Of a stretch of 64,000 nt of DNA, positions 45,644-56,601 are shown piece by piece. The notes under the pieces were generated by a model that saw nothing but the letters and a program-made list of their open reading frames with translations, was not told the DNA's origin and made no database searches. This DNA is from Dendrolimus kikuchii (taxonomy: Eukaryota; Arthropoda; Insecta; Lepidoptera; Lasiocampidae), in the NCBI GenBank assembly GCA_019925095.2, contig CM034411.1, positions 7,710,001 through 7,774,000 of the forward strand. The letters are read 5' to 3'. Position numbers and translations under genes: made by a program. Numbering within the stretch: position 1 is the first letter of the stretch; every line of letters starts with the position of its first letter.

Positions 45644-45955
45644 ATTTTTTTATTGCGAAGCTGTCAAACAATCAGACTGCCCACGTATTGGGAAGGGGTT
45701 ATCGTCGCCTATAAATGTTTGCAACACCAAGTGCGTAGCCAACGTGTTGCCAGCCTTTAAGAAGGAATAGGGGGGATAGGATAGTAGGGACTAATGCGCC
45801 AAAACAATTCAAGATTGTTACAGCAGCATGCCCTAGTCCAGGGGCGGTAGCCATCCAGTCGGGTGAATGCCCTACCACATGACTGTGTGTAGCTATGTCG
45901 CCTTTTAAGACAGCGGGAATTAGTATTCTTTCTCCTTGCCTTCGCCGATAATATT
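45644..45955 (+). repeat. Family C, full length
   Basis: It starts catttttttattgcgaag and has atcgtcgcctataaatg, tttgcaacaccaagtgcg, ttgccagcctttaagaag, ggcggtagccatccag and gtcgccttttaagac. It ends gaattagtattctttctcc and ttgccttcgccgataat. Directly behind the preceding half copy in the same orientation. Minus frames here are shadows. Confidence 0.75.
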
Positions 45956-46357
45956 CCATTCAGCATAAAAAGGTCTACATTCCAAAATAAAAATACCATT
46001 TGTCAAAATTTTAAGACATTTTGGTTATGCACATAATAGTGTACTCTAAACATAAAACCGAAATAATATTTCGGTTTTGCAACGAAAAGAAATTTATAAT
46101 AAAAATTTTAAACACTCGCGAAACCCAATTCAAAATATTGCAGTGTTTCTCAAACTTTTTTATGCAGAATGAATTAAGCCGTCTCCGGTGGTTGCGGCCA
46201 ACAATATCATACGGACGCCAAAAATGGCTGCACGATGCCAACAAATGTAAACAACGACGAAAAACTAAAGGTATGTCTACATCATTGTACTTTCACGTCC
46301 ATCTTGCGTTTTACAATGACGCGCAAAGCCTGCAATAGCAGACAATAAAACTAGTTC
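45956..46357. other. Anonymous stretch with a 105-codon frame
   Basis: The frame 46021-46338 overlaps a minus frame, and neither shows a domain or repeat similarity that I recognise. Confidence 0.3.
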
Positions 46358-46568
46358 AATATAGTGGTCTAAGCCTTCTCTGCTTAGCTCACTGGAATTC
46401 TGAGATCCTAGTTTTGATTCCTAGATTAGACATTTACAAAAATGAAATTTTCATTGCTTACTATGGCCAGGGTGTCTGGTATCAGCTCCAGTGTTGTCCA
46501 TTATATATGTACACTATTAACCATAACACAAGCGTAACTTGCTTAGCTTGAATATATACAATGTGTAA
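46358..46568 (+). mobile_element. SINE-A
   Basis: The plus strand has atagtggtctaagcc, the weakened B box agttttgattcctag, tgcttactatggccagggtg, ggtatcagctccag, taaccataacacaagcg and taacttgcttagcttg. Confidence 0.75.
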
Positions 46569-47064
46569 GTTTGTAATATTTAAAAATTTAAGACGCAAGG
46601 TGAAAGACCTCTGGTGTTGACATAGCCTAATGTCTATTGGTGAGAACTGAGGATATGACGGTGTTTTCGCTGAAAGGACCATTGCCAAGTTTTAATATCG
46701 TTTTGTTTATTAGTGATACAGATATTTGGGTGAAGTTTTAAGTTTTTTAACGTGTAATAAACAGCGCACGTTTTAATAACATTAAACTTCGTTTAACTGA
46801 AATCATTTGTCTATGCACTGTTTAGCTAAATTAACGAAAATATAAATAAGAAATGATTTCCAAAACACTGAGGCGCTAGTTGCGACCCCGTTTTCTACCT
46901 TCTTCGTAGTGTGGTATAAATAAAAATTTGTACAAAAAAAAAATGGCCACTTTATCGTGCTGTATCTGTTAATTAGTAATGGCCGATTCCTATATCTTAC
47001 TATTCATTCACTTCTCTGACCATCGATTGAATTTTGACATTACTAGTATGGAGCTTACTTAATT
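46569..47064. other. AT-rich stretch
   Basis: No supported feature was found. Confidence 0.4.
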
Positions 47065-47340
47065 ACAAGCTTTTATTTAACTTGCAATGGATGTACCTAT
47101 GTATGTAAGTTTGGGTGGAATCTTGCAAGTTAAATTTGACCAACTTCCCGGTTTCCGATTGAGCAGAAATTTTGCACGCATATGTATTTCGCGTGACAAT
47201 GCAATAATATGGTACCATGGAGCTGATCTGATGATGGAGTCGGAAGGTGGCCATAAGAACTCCTGTACTGAACAAGATGTTTGGGCTCGTTTTACTTGTC
47301 TTGGCTAGCACTCTGCTACTATATGATACCCAGGATCTCA
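47065..47340 (+). repeat. Unclassified lepidopteran-type repeat
   Basis: The run gtaagtttgggtggaatctt, gaccaacttcccggtttccg, attgagcagaaattttgcac and gagctgatctgatgatggag resembles a dispersed repeat I recall from moth genomes. The 73-codon plus frame and the 92-codon minus frame are inside it. The end is shared with 32965-33010. Confidence 0.4.
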
Positions 47341-47344
47341 AAAG

Positions 47345-49911
47345 CAGATCTGTATTTAAAAACCTTTTAAAAAAACAGTTATTTTAATGTGTGACTTTCA
47401 AAAACGTGATTTTCATCAGAACCTTGTAAAAAACCAAAACGCTGTTTTGCGCGTTTTTGCACATAGTTTATCTCGATATACATCGGTTTCGCCACATTTC
47501 TTGTCATTCTACAAAAAGGGCGTATGCAGATATTTAAAGTGTCAACGTGGTTGGCAACGTATCGGCTACCCTGGTGTTGCAGCTTTTCATGGACAAAAAA
47601 TTAAATAACAATTTAATTAAATAAATCACTTATTATTTTGTCAACCCTACTGCTTATGTAAGGGGGAAGTGGGGGGAATAAGCGATTTGTAAGAGACGAT
47701 GAAAGCTCTCTAACCATCGAACGTCAGGGTTGTCGACGCAGCTAATGGAAGGACTATTTTTGATGCCAATTAAAGATTTGTAAACATCAATAACGGGTGT
47801 TGTTGAAAGATTCGTTAGCAGTTTAGATTATAAGAATTTTTAAAATGCTTTAGTATGCTATAACGACCAACCTGATGGAAAGTGGCTAAGTGCCACGTAT
47901 TACTGGATTCGAAGGAATTTTATTACAACATTTTTCAAGATAGAGCTTATTCTAAATGTCTATGGACGTCAAGAGAATAATTCTATAAAACTTGCTTGAA
48001 TGTAGTAGCTCAAAGAAGTTGAAATACGAACCGATGGCGCGAAACGGTGATAGGACGAATGCACTATTATGAACAGCTATGTTCAAAAGGTATATTTGTA
48101 TGTGAAGAGAGCGGCCTTCACCAGTTGTCTTGGGGCAGCCTGACGGTTGTAGGGTAGCAGATAGAGAGGACGTACGGTGGGCTACAAAGGTTGGTTTAGT
48201 CTCCCTGTGCCAAGCTTAAAGCGAAGACAGCGTTGGCGTTTCATGAAGGGGTATATACAGTCCGGCCATTAAAAGAAACCCCACTGAAATTGTGTAAAAA
48301 TGACGAAATTAAAAGCTAGGGTAAGATCGGGGTAAACGTGGCAGGATTGCAGTGGTTCCTTCCAACTTTCTGGAAAGGTCTTTCCTGAGAACCGATAGTA
48401 GTTATATACCAATTATGACCTAGCAAGCGGGAAGTGAATCAAATATCTAAGGTAAACCACTGATACAAAGAATTGGTTAGGATAGATAATAATGTTTTAT
48501 TTTCCGGAATTATCTTATCTCGACTTAAAAGAATAACCGAATTGAAGAATGACATAACAGGGTATTTCACTTTCCACTGGTGTCCTGGATACGTGCCGCA
48601 TCCTAAGGAATATAACGGTGCTAATATTGGCTGCTATTTTGAAATCAATGACCTAGCATGAAAGAATATTATTAATTAACACGCTTGTTGAATATAAATT
48701 TACTTGATAGGTAAAATTAGGATTATAAATTGCAAAAATCAATATCTTCTCAAACAAGGGGGTTTCACACGTTTCGTCCATAAAGGGTTGGACTTTTTGG
48801 ATTACTAAAGGCCTGTCTCAACGGTCAACTACTCTTATGTCGGTATGCTCGAAATGAATTCTTCGTCGTTACCGTAAAAATACATGAGACGATTCAAAGA
48901 AAATAATAAGGGGTTTAAACGCCAGCTATTTAAGAATAGTATGAATTACTTACAAGGTTTAAACAGTGCACTTTCACACTAAGAAAAATTAAGCAACGTG
49001 TGCCCTTCGATGACCGGCTCGTGCTAAAACGAGACGCAAAGACAGAGAGGTGAAAGATTCTAGGATGACTGAACAAACCTAGACACGTTTAAGAAAGTTG
49101 TATCTGAAAATCCTAGCTCTAAAAATCGAAGTCTAGGTTAGCTAAAAGACTATTAGTATTTTGGATATTAAGAGGTAATTATTTTGTCCTCGAGATCCTT
49201 TCTAAATTTAAAAAAACATCAATCGCGAGTCGGCTCGTAACTTTTCTCGCACGATTTTTAAACATAGCAGATATAATTCTGCTTGTAACAGAACGTAATA
49301 GCGAAACGAGCCAATGAATATGGCTTTATTCCGTTGCTTGGGTGATCTTACGAATTTATATATGACGTAAGGACAATACGACCAATGAGGTGTTGTTTTC
49401 AAGGTGAGAAATCGAAATTTTAAAATGGCCGAAACGCGCGACTATTTAAATTTTGACATAAGTCAAAACGCGCGAAAAATTAAGTGTCCACTAAAGATAA
49501 TGAACAAATTGTTATGATTGGTCTTCTTTAGACCACGTCACAGCAACAGACAAGATTATTTATTATATTAGACTATTACTTTAAAGATATTTAATTACCA
49601 TAATTCGAAATATACATCTGTCGGTATAACAAGAAATTATAATATAGAAAAAGATTCAAACATATCTTAAAAAACCACTATCTATATCTGAAAATCCGAC
49701 AGATTCTGTGAAAAATTGGTTAGAAACACCGAAATATCCACCCAAATACCAAACATCCGTCCCATCGTTGTATCGTCACGTAACAATCAACATTGATCTG
49801 ACCAATTATCCTTTTGATCCATTATAAACACAAATATCTGTGGAACACGTATAGAAAAAACATCGTAATCCTGCACACTTAGTCTGAGCCGTAACTAAAT
49901 ATTATGTATAA
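47345..49911. other. Long anonymous stretch
   Basis: A family C scrap (accaacctgatggaaagtgg) is at 47868-47887. tacagtccggccattaaaag at 48258 could be a mariner-type end without partner. aaacgcgcga occurs twice near 49430-49475 around ttttgacataagtcaaaa. No exons were recognised. Confidence 0.35.
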
Positions 49912-50012
49912 AATAGGTAACCGTTGTTAGCCAGTATAGTTCATTGAAACGCTGAGGGTCCAGGTTCTATTTCTGGAAAAAAATCCTAGACAATTTATGT
50001 TGGTATTGTTAC
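49912..50012 (+). mobile_element. SINE-A head fragment
   Basis: tgttagccagtatagttc, then cgctgagggtccaggttc with tatttctgg, keeps the tRNA-like head and the B-box position of SINE-A. Confidence 0.5.
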
Positions 50013-50790
50013 ATTTTTGCCTTTTTCTACGAAAGACTAGAGTAAAGCTCTAAAATACTCCATATCTCAAAAAGTACTTCACGGATCCACAGCTTTCATC
50101 CAAACTAATTATTGTTAAGTATTTTTAACACTACCACCTTGCATTCTTTCAAAATTTTCAAAGAAAGAGAATAGGATGAAAATAAATATTTCTCTGATTT
50201 TTTTCCAATTTTACTACACTAAGTGTAGCGATGTACACTTATGTCAAAACTCTTTCAAATAATTTTCGAGTAAAAATAGCAGTGACTTAAAAAGACAGAG
50301 CAATGAAAGGACAAAGATTTACTAGGGGTCCGTTTGACCAAAATAAATATGGAATATTAAGATGTACAAATAAACAACACACTAAAGTTTAAAACTAACA
50401 AAACGCTCAATTAGTGTAAGATCTAAAACCGATTACTCAAGACCAAACATACCCACCCCTTCGTCCTAACACCGAATAGTTTCAAATAATTGGATGAGTA
50501 CACAAAATTGATTTATTAAACGGTCGCTCGCATTGAATGCCTTGACCCAGTTGAGTTTACCCCGGGTCACCCTCAAATCTAATACCCGGATTCGACATGA
50601 CAGTTGCTATCTTACCAATGTTAGTTTAAGGGAGCTATAAAGGAGAGGAAATAGAGTTTCCATGTTTCAGTATTGGTGGTATAGTTATGATGGAAGTCAA
50701 ATATTCGACAGCAAAAGTCTTAAATCAACAGTTTAAGGGTCTATCCTATCCTATGCTGATGTTTAACCATTTATTATGAATTAGTTCAGA
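50013..50790. other. AT-rich stretch
   Basis: No supported feature was found. Confidence 0.4.
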
Positions 50791-51012
50791 AAGTCGCAGT
50801 AGCTTAGTGGCTAGCGCAGTCGTGTTCTAAACTCAAAGGGTGCTGGTTAGATTTCTAGCTGGAAAGCATGACTACTTAGGAAATTTTATGACCTTATATG
50901 CGTATTGGTCCCGACTACCACGTGCTAACGGTGAAAGAAATCATTGTGATAAAATTTGTACATCGAGATAACCGATGTGTCAAACTCGCTAATCCGCCTT
51001 AGACCAGCGTAA
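50791..51012 (+). mobile_element. SINE-B
   Basis: It begins gtcgcagtagcttagtgg and ctagcgcagtcg (A box), then gggtgctggttagatttc (B box). It continues ccacgtgctaacggtgaaag, ataaccgatgtgtcaaactc and ccgccttagaccagcg. Collinear with 2455-2692 but missing the cagcccata end. Confidence 0.8.
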
Positions 51013-51189
51013 CGGTTATATTGTCTGTTGCTCTCGTCTCTAAAAATAGGAGGCTCGAGACCAGAAACGTTTATGAGCCGTTATTATTCAGCTCAGAAAT
51101 TCACACAGGATATGTGAATCGTAATATTATTGTTAAGAATCGTAGAATATAGTCTTGTCATAAGTAAATTATCTCAATTCACATATATA

Positions 51190-52030
51190 CATATTATCAC
51201 GCCTGTTTCCCATAGGTGCAGGCAGAGATGATGGATTTCACTTCTTCATACATACACGTTTATTATTGTTACGAGTTGTAGGACTCGAATTAAAATACCG
51301 TTGGAATTATTATAGAATTTATTAGAACTATACAAACACGTAGTATAACACAGGTACAAATATAACTGAACACAACCAGTGCAAACGTAGTGCACGATTC
51401 AATAACACGCGCAAAGTCCGTCACTAAATAGATTACAGAATGAACACAAGTCTAGCCTCGCGGCTGGTTATCGCTCGGCTGACGATCTCTCCATTGTGGC
51501 ATTGATTTATACTGCACAAATACAATATGTCTCTCGCCCGCGTGGAATGAATTTCTTAGAATCACACCTGGCTAATGACTACCATAAAAGATTACAATAC
51601 ACTTTGGGCTGTTTTTCTAATTACAAATTTTAAACATAAAGTAAACAAAAGAAGTCCAAATGCCAAAAAGGCAATAAAATATGTTTCTACAGACGCAGGT
51701 GTGAATTTGTTTTTGTCGGCATTGAGGTCGTAACATTATAAATGTTTTTACCAGTCCATTCTGCGATTTGATCATCGTAAGTAGGTACGTCGCGGTATAC
51801 CGCACCAACTCTCACACACTGTCGTCATACAATTATTTTGTCAGTTTTCTTTTAGTCGTTCTCTCTATATGTCTAAACCACCTTAACATTCCTTTCTTAA
51901 CTCTTGTTATTAAATGTTCTTTCAATCCAGAACGTTCCTTATCATACCATTCAAGTTCATCTCACATGTACTTCTTAAAGCTATCATTTTTACTGCATTT
52001 GTCCTATTTTAATGCTTTCTCTGCCAAACT
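51190..52030 (-). mobile_element. RTE-like LINE end split by a solo LTR
   Basis: On the minus strand the right part encodes NAVKMIALRSTCEM, then VKKGMLRWFRHIERT, the same tail type as at 44.3 and 9.2 kb. The left part (51190-51266) is the 3' end ggcgtgataatatgtatata seen also at 44.3 kb. The LTR at 51267-51735 separates them. Frameshifts and stops are frequent, so it is older than the 9.2-kb LINE. Confidence 0.7.
51267..51735 (-). mobile_element. Solo LTR, second copy, complete
   Basis: 469 bp with perfect 8-bp inverted ends TGTTACGA / TCGTAACA. The 4-bp TSD ttat lies at 51263-51266 and 51736-51739. On the minus strand it has cagtataaatcaatg (TATA box), then gtgacggactttgcgcgtg and ctaataaattctata with AATAAA, all in the same order as the plus-strand copy at 1285-1735. 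No internal region. Confidence 0.9.
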
Positions 52031-52657
52031 GTGGTAATGCGAGAGTAAGGTGGCGAATTACATTTAGGTAGCCCTTAAATGCAAAAATCGAGACTAGATG
52101 TGTTTAAGATGAAATTTAACTATGTTACAAACACAAGTTGTCAGTCCTTTATGTCGTTACCCAACCCTACCTCGTTGAGAGGAGAAGAGCCGGCCAGGCA
52201 CTCGCTCGAGGACTGCGCTTGCAAATTTTCCCTCCAACGTGTCCCTCCGTAGAGTTCACTCACCCCTCCTCAAATTAAAGACAGTGCATACAACAGATGT
52301 ATCATAAATGCTTCACAAAAAATCTGAAGTAAACAAAACAAGCCCCGAAAGTATTTCTTATAAAATTATATCAACCTACATCATGATAGTGCATTTTATA
52401 AACACTTCGATGCAGAGCTTTAAAGATTTTTATAGTAAATGACGATTAATATTAAAAACACGCCACTTCGCAGGGATGTACTGTATTCAAATGTTGGGAA
52501 TCATGCAACATATCAAAATGGAACCTAAATTTAAAAAGATGCAAACATGTTTTTTATTCATTTTAATTTTCATTGAAATCTGTCTCAACGTTGAGCATCT
52601 CTAAAAATAGAAAACGAAATTGAAGTTTTATATGAATGTTTACATTGGTTTTGAAAT
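52031..52657. other. Anonymous stretch
   Basis: A GC-richer patch at 52185-52265 (gagccggccaggcactcgct) is unassigned. Confidence 0.35.
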
Positions 52658-52707
52658 CATTTTATTTTTCGGTATATATATATTTATCTATACCGAAAAA
52701 TAAAATG
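52658..52707. repeat. Perfect 19-bp-arm hairpin
   Basis: cattttatttttcggtata at 52658-52676 is exactly inverted at 52689-52707 with a 12-nt TA-rich loop. Confidence 0.85.
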
Positions 52708-52725
52708 AAATTGACAGTGATTTAA

Positions 52726-52734
<9 letters not shown>

Positions 52735-52771
<37 letters not shown>
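52735..52771. repeat. (TA)n microsatellite
   Basis: An almost pure TA run, close to the preceding hairpin. Confidence 0.9.
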
Positions 52772-52777
<6 letters not shown>

Positions 52778-53085
52778 ATAACGCGTAGTGCCAACATAAC
52801 TTTCTCTCAATGAGAAAACAGCACTACTACATATTTGCGTGACAAGTGTAACCTTTTCCACGCTATCCTGCATTCACCTTTATAATAAACCGACTAAATA
52901 ATGTTATCACAATTTGCACGTGACACTTATGGGTGCGAAGCGGCAATCCTACAAGGCGGGGTTGTTTTGTATAGAACATAAAAACTGCAACATAATCATT
53001 CGGGCGCATGGAAATATGTGTACTATATAGATATTAGAGCTTTTTCTGTGGTTTCACTCACATAACTGAAGAATTTGTATCCCGC

Positions 53086-53225
53086 ATTTTTTTTTTACTG
53101 CCTGATGAAGCAGGCAAACAGGCAGACGATCCACCTGATGGAAATCGGTTACTGTCGCCTGTGGACGTTTGCAACATCAGGAGTGTCGCTAACGCGTAGC
53201 CGACCTCGAAGAACTTTTAAAACCC
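53086..53225 (+). repeat. Family C repeat, 5' half
   Basis: It begins catttttttttttactgcc and carries caggcagacgatccacctg, gtcgcctgtggacgtttgc and aacgcgtagccgacctcg. The 76-codon frame 53075-53305 lies in it. Confidence 0.7.
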
Positions 53226-53364
53226 CCTGCTTAAAAATCTTATTTTATAGCAAAACCGCTGCGGGATGTGTTCCCTTCAGATTATTAATATTATTAGTAT
53301 TTTAACCGAATAAATAATAAACAGTCGTGTTTGGCTTTCTATACATAGGAACTTTTTACAAAAA

Positions 53365-53730
53365 AAAATTGTGTGTGTGTGCAGTTCACGCGCAGTAGAA
53401 GTGAATAAAGTGTGACAAGGGGTGGGAGGAATTCTAAATTTTATGACGTCACATTTAATATATTACATCTTTATAATATATTTAAGCTATAAAACACGAA
53501 ATTTGAAGTATTAACGAAAAACTTCAAAACATTTCCAACTCTGTCTGTATGAGCAAAGTTTTTAAATGATTAAAAACAATGTATTAAATATCATTCTCAT
53601 GGCAGGCTTCTATCCTATAGATTTATGTGTTTATCTCCTTTTAGTGTCGCTTTTCGTTTCATCGAGTTTCAAATCACAACGATTCTAAAGAAATTTCACT
53701 TCAAAAATACAACCTACTTTTAATCTCGGA
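53365..53730 (+). repeat. Family F repeat, second copy
   Basis: Collinear with 35565-35945: gtgtgtgtgtgcagttcac, gtgtgacaaggggtgggagg, gacgtcacatttaat, ataaaacacgaaatttg, gtatgagcaaag and agatttatgtgtttatctcc. Confidence 0.65.
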
Positions 53731-54199
53731 AAATTAATGTTTTCCAAGGGACATAGAACTGCACATTCTTTAGACGAAACCGCGTAGAAAGACCTAGTAC
53801 ATATACAAACATATTCACGATTCACGTTACTAAAATTAAAAGCAATAATAGTGTTAAATTTTACGAGTATAGGAAGCTAGCAGGTCGTTATAATGCACGT
53901 CCAAAAGACGAGTCTGGCAACCAATATAATTTAAGAGTTTCTTATAGGATTTTTATTACTTTATCAATATGGAAATATTAATAAACATGATCACAACAAT
54001 CTCCTGAACCAGTTCGAAATGAATTTATCGTATAACTGTTGTATTAAATACCACTTTAGAAACACTAAATCACAATAAAAAAATCGTAAACTGTCAAAAA
54101 ACTTAAGACGAATGTCATCCGGTTAATATATGAGCACAGACTATTAAAAGGAAAAAAAACTTAATGTTCTATGACTGTTCCATTTATATGCGGCGTATT
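53731..54199. other. AT-rich stretch
   Basis: No supported feature was found. Confidence 0.4.
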
Positions 54200-54442
54200 T
54201 CAAAAGAATACGTGTTGTTTTGTCATTTCAACAACTGAATCATCGCCTTTCCTTGGTCGGGTATTAATTAAAAGGCTTAGAGCACACGCGCCAACCAACA
54301 ACTGTAAAACTATTAACGACCAGACCAAATAGTTACGTTGGCACGCCGCCAGTGGCGCTGCTCTCGCTACCAGTGATAGATCGCGCAGCCTTGCATTTGA
54401 CATGGTTGTAAACAAAAATAATAAATAACGTACAGAAGGCAT
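54200..54442 (-). CDS. Uncharacterised 80-residue ORF, doubtful
   Basis: This is the only longer frame that I could not tie to a repeat. It has a start codon at 54442 with a second Met at residue 14. A charged part NARLRDL precedes a hydrophobic segment (residues about 42-60, YLVWSLIVLQLLVGACALSL) that could span a membrane. The tail is polar. Codons in the middle are GC-richer than the flanks (gcgccactggcggcgtgcc). It may be a first exon or small membrane protein, but no family is recognised, and no splice-site or promoter evidence supports it. Confidence 0.15.
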   Translation of the reverse strand: MPSVRYLLFLFTTMSNARLRDLSLVARAAPLAACQRNYLVWSLIVLQLLVGACALSLLINTRPRKGDDSVVEMTKQHVFF

Positions 54443-55269
54443 GTTTTGATATATGTGGATTTCATTTTATGTTTATAGCATTTGGATTGAGTTTTATTGG
54501 TTTTAACGTAAGATTAGGAATGGCGTACATTTTATGGTGCAGAGAATCGAACATTTATGTTGATTGCCAATTCAGTAGGTTTGCTGCCGTAATGATAAGT
54601 AAGACACATGACATGTAATAACTTATCCTGTCTATTAAGAACACATAAAGCAGGTGGATTACTACTTACGAACATTATAAATATAAGAATAAAGGTACAC
54701 CGGATAGGATACAATACATAAGAAGGGAAGTACGTATTGCATCTAACGTAAATATTGTGAAAAGCCTAATAAAAGAAGATACAAGCATCGTTAAACGAAT
54801 ATCATAAATTACTGCTGCCGACTGTACAAAGTTTAACAGTCAAACGAAGTTTTTATTTAATTAAAGCTACTTTAAAAACGTTATTATGAAAATATCTTCA
54901 CATTTCTACAGAACAAAAACACTCGACAACACTTAAAAAACTGCAACACGCTTAAGTAGAAAACTATTAACGTAGAATAGCAAAAGTTACAGCTTAATAA
55001 AAAGCTGGAACGTCTCCTTGGGAGAAAATTTACAATTTACAACTAAACTTCAGGCAAGTATTACAAGTCTTTATTACTGGTGATTATGTACTCAGCTTTA
55101 TGCGGCCGCGGCGAAAAGTATTTAGGGGTATTCCGGCAAAATGCCCTCAGGGAAAAAAGTTCCTTATAATGTTCTTAATAGGGTCAGAGCCTCGAAATTT
55201 CTAGACTTAACCCTAATTACAAACGATCTTATTTCTTTGAGTGTACTTGAGTGGCAGTCGTTTGTCAGT
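54443..55269. other. AT-rich stretch
   Basis: No supported feature was found. Confidence 0.4.
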
Positions 55270-55489
55270 GTTCAGTCGCTTTGGGCTATGAAGAGCTGAT
55301 TCAAGAGGAGAGCCTTTTTATGGACTAGTTCGAGGTTTTTGAGTACTACTACGTCAAATGGTAACGGTCGGATCAGTATGGCGATCCAGCGAGGAAACGT
55401 AGCCAGCATTCTGGGCACCTTACCCATAGAAGACGGTGATCTAGGCTCAGTATTCTACTTATAGTCTTGAAGGACTATGAGTAGAATAC
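55270..55489 (+). mobile_element. Family X tail with a terminal hairpin
   Basis: The plus strand encodes ISMAIQRGNVASILGTLPIE then a stop (tag at 55462-55464). gtattctacttatagtc at 55450-55466 pairs with 55473-55489 with one G-U, so the stop codon lies in a hairpin. The pre-hairpin part recurs at 61505-61530. Confidence 0.55.
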
Positions 55490-55624
55490 AATACAAATAA
55501 GTTAAGTTTTCTTGCATTGTATTAAATAAAATGTATAATGGTAACGTAAAATGTGCAAAGTTACATTTTGTTAGTGCGGTAACAGCCTTATTTACAACAA
55601 AAATCAAAATACATAACCCATACA

Positions 55625-56170
55625 ATATATAATAAATCTGTAAATGGTTCGAGATTGTGCAATGCGTTTAAAAATGTGAAAAAAATCAGTTTGGCTAATA
55701 TGGACCAGCAGATTCCGAAAACATCATTTTTAGAATTTTTGTCTGTTAGAGCACCATGTGATATCTACTGAACGGATTTAAATGAAACTCAACATAGAGC
55801 TAGCTTATCCTGGGGCGGAACTTGGATAATTTTAATCCCGATAAATGACGTCCTTAGAATAGATGCATTAGCAAAATAAATACCGTTGCAATCGCGTTTT
55901 TTTTAATTGTCTAACAAATACATACGTTGTAATGAAAAACATATAAATCATTGTATTACTTCAAATCATGACAAGAGTTATGAATGTCAAAGAAGCAAGT
56001 GAGGTGTGTAAGAATAAGCCTGAATGGCGCTCTGTTTGTCGTGCCTACCCCGCAAGGGAACTGACGTGAAGTTATGTATGTATGTACTTCAAATCAGGTT
56101 GGCTTCGACTTGCCTCTATGTTTTGATGGGCAGTTATGTAGACTATATGGATGGACTTAGTGTATGTGTT
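55625..56170 (+). mobile_element. Helitron group E, second copy, with LINE insert
   Basis: The plus strand follows the complement of 743-1749: ataataaatctgtaaat, atgacgtccttagaat, aatcgcgtttttttt, acaaatacatacgttgt, cattgtattacttcaaatca, then after the LINE ggttggcttcgacttgcctc, gggcagttatgtagac and tatatggatggactta. No CTAG end was found. Confidence 0.65.
55969..56084 (+). mobile_element. 116-bp LINE tail with 12-bp TSD
   Basis: It begins tgacaagagttatgaatg and ends tatgtatg, as in 9798-9929. tacttcaaatca flanks it at 55957-55968 and 56085-56096. The uninterrupted site is visible in the paralogous Helitron at 900-913 (minus). Confidence 0.9.
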
Positions 56171-56533
56171 ATTGTAAGGAATTTGAAAAGAAATAGCAAA
56201 GTTATAGTTTTAAAAAATTACAAAATATAACCTCCTTTAACCAAATATGTTATTAATAGTAATAAAATCTCATTAGAGATCATCATTCATATTTCATAAG
56301 TTTACCTTCCATAAGTTATATCCAGGTATAAGTTTCTTTGCCTGTTATATCTTTAAAACATAAAAATGTCAGTTTAGTTCATCGGCTTTTTAGCTTACGC
56401 CACTTTTTCATCTGGGATCATGTTATTGTTATTGACCGTTTCACAAAGATTGACGTTAAATAATGACAGAAAACGTATATATCAATTAGATAAATTTTCA
56501 TTGAAGGTTTATACGTATAATATATGTATGGAT

Positions 56534-56601
56534 GGGTGGGTTGTGTGTGTGTGCGTGCGTGCGTACGTGGGTGCGTGCGGGCGTGTGTGTGTGTGTGTGT
56601 G
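56534..56601. repeat. (GT)n / (GTGC)n microsatellite
   Basis: A run of gt and gtgc/gtac units that ends in a pure gtgtgtgt tract. Frames of Thr-His or Val-Cys across it are artefacts. Confidence 0.9.

Noticed and set aside
47087..47308. 73-codon ORF with plausible protein-like composition
   Set aside because: It lies in a sequence that I recall as a dispersed moth repeat and has a competing antisense ORF.
48258..48300. Possible mariner end tacagtccggccattaaaag
   Set aside because: No matching inverted end was found downstream, so it is only mentioned in the stretch description.
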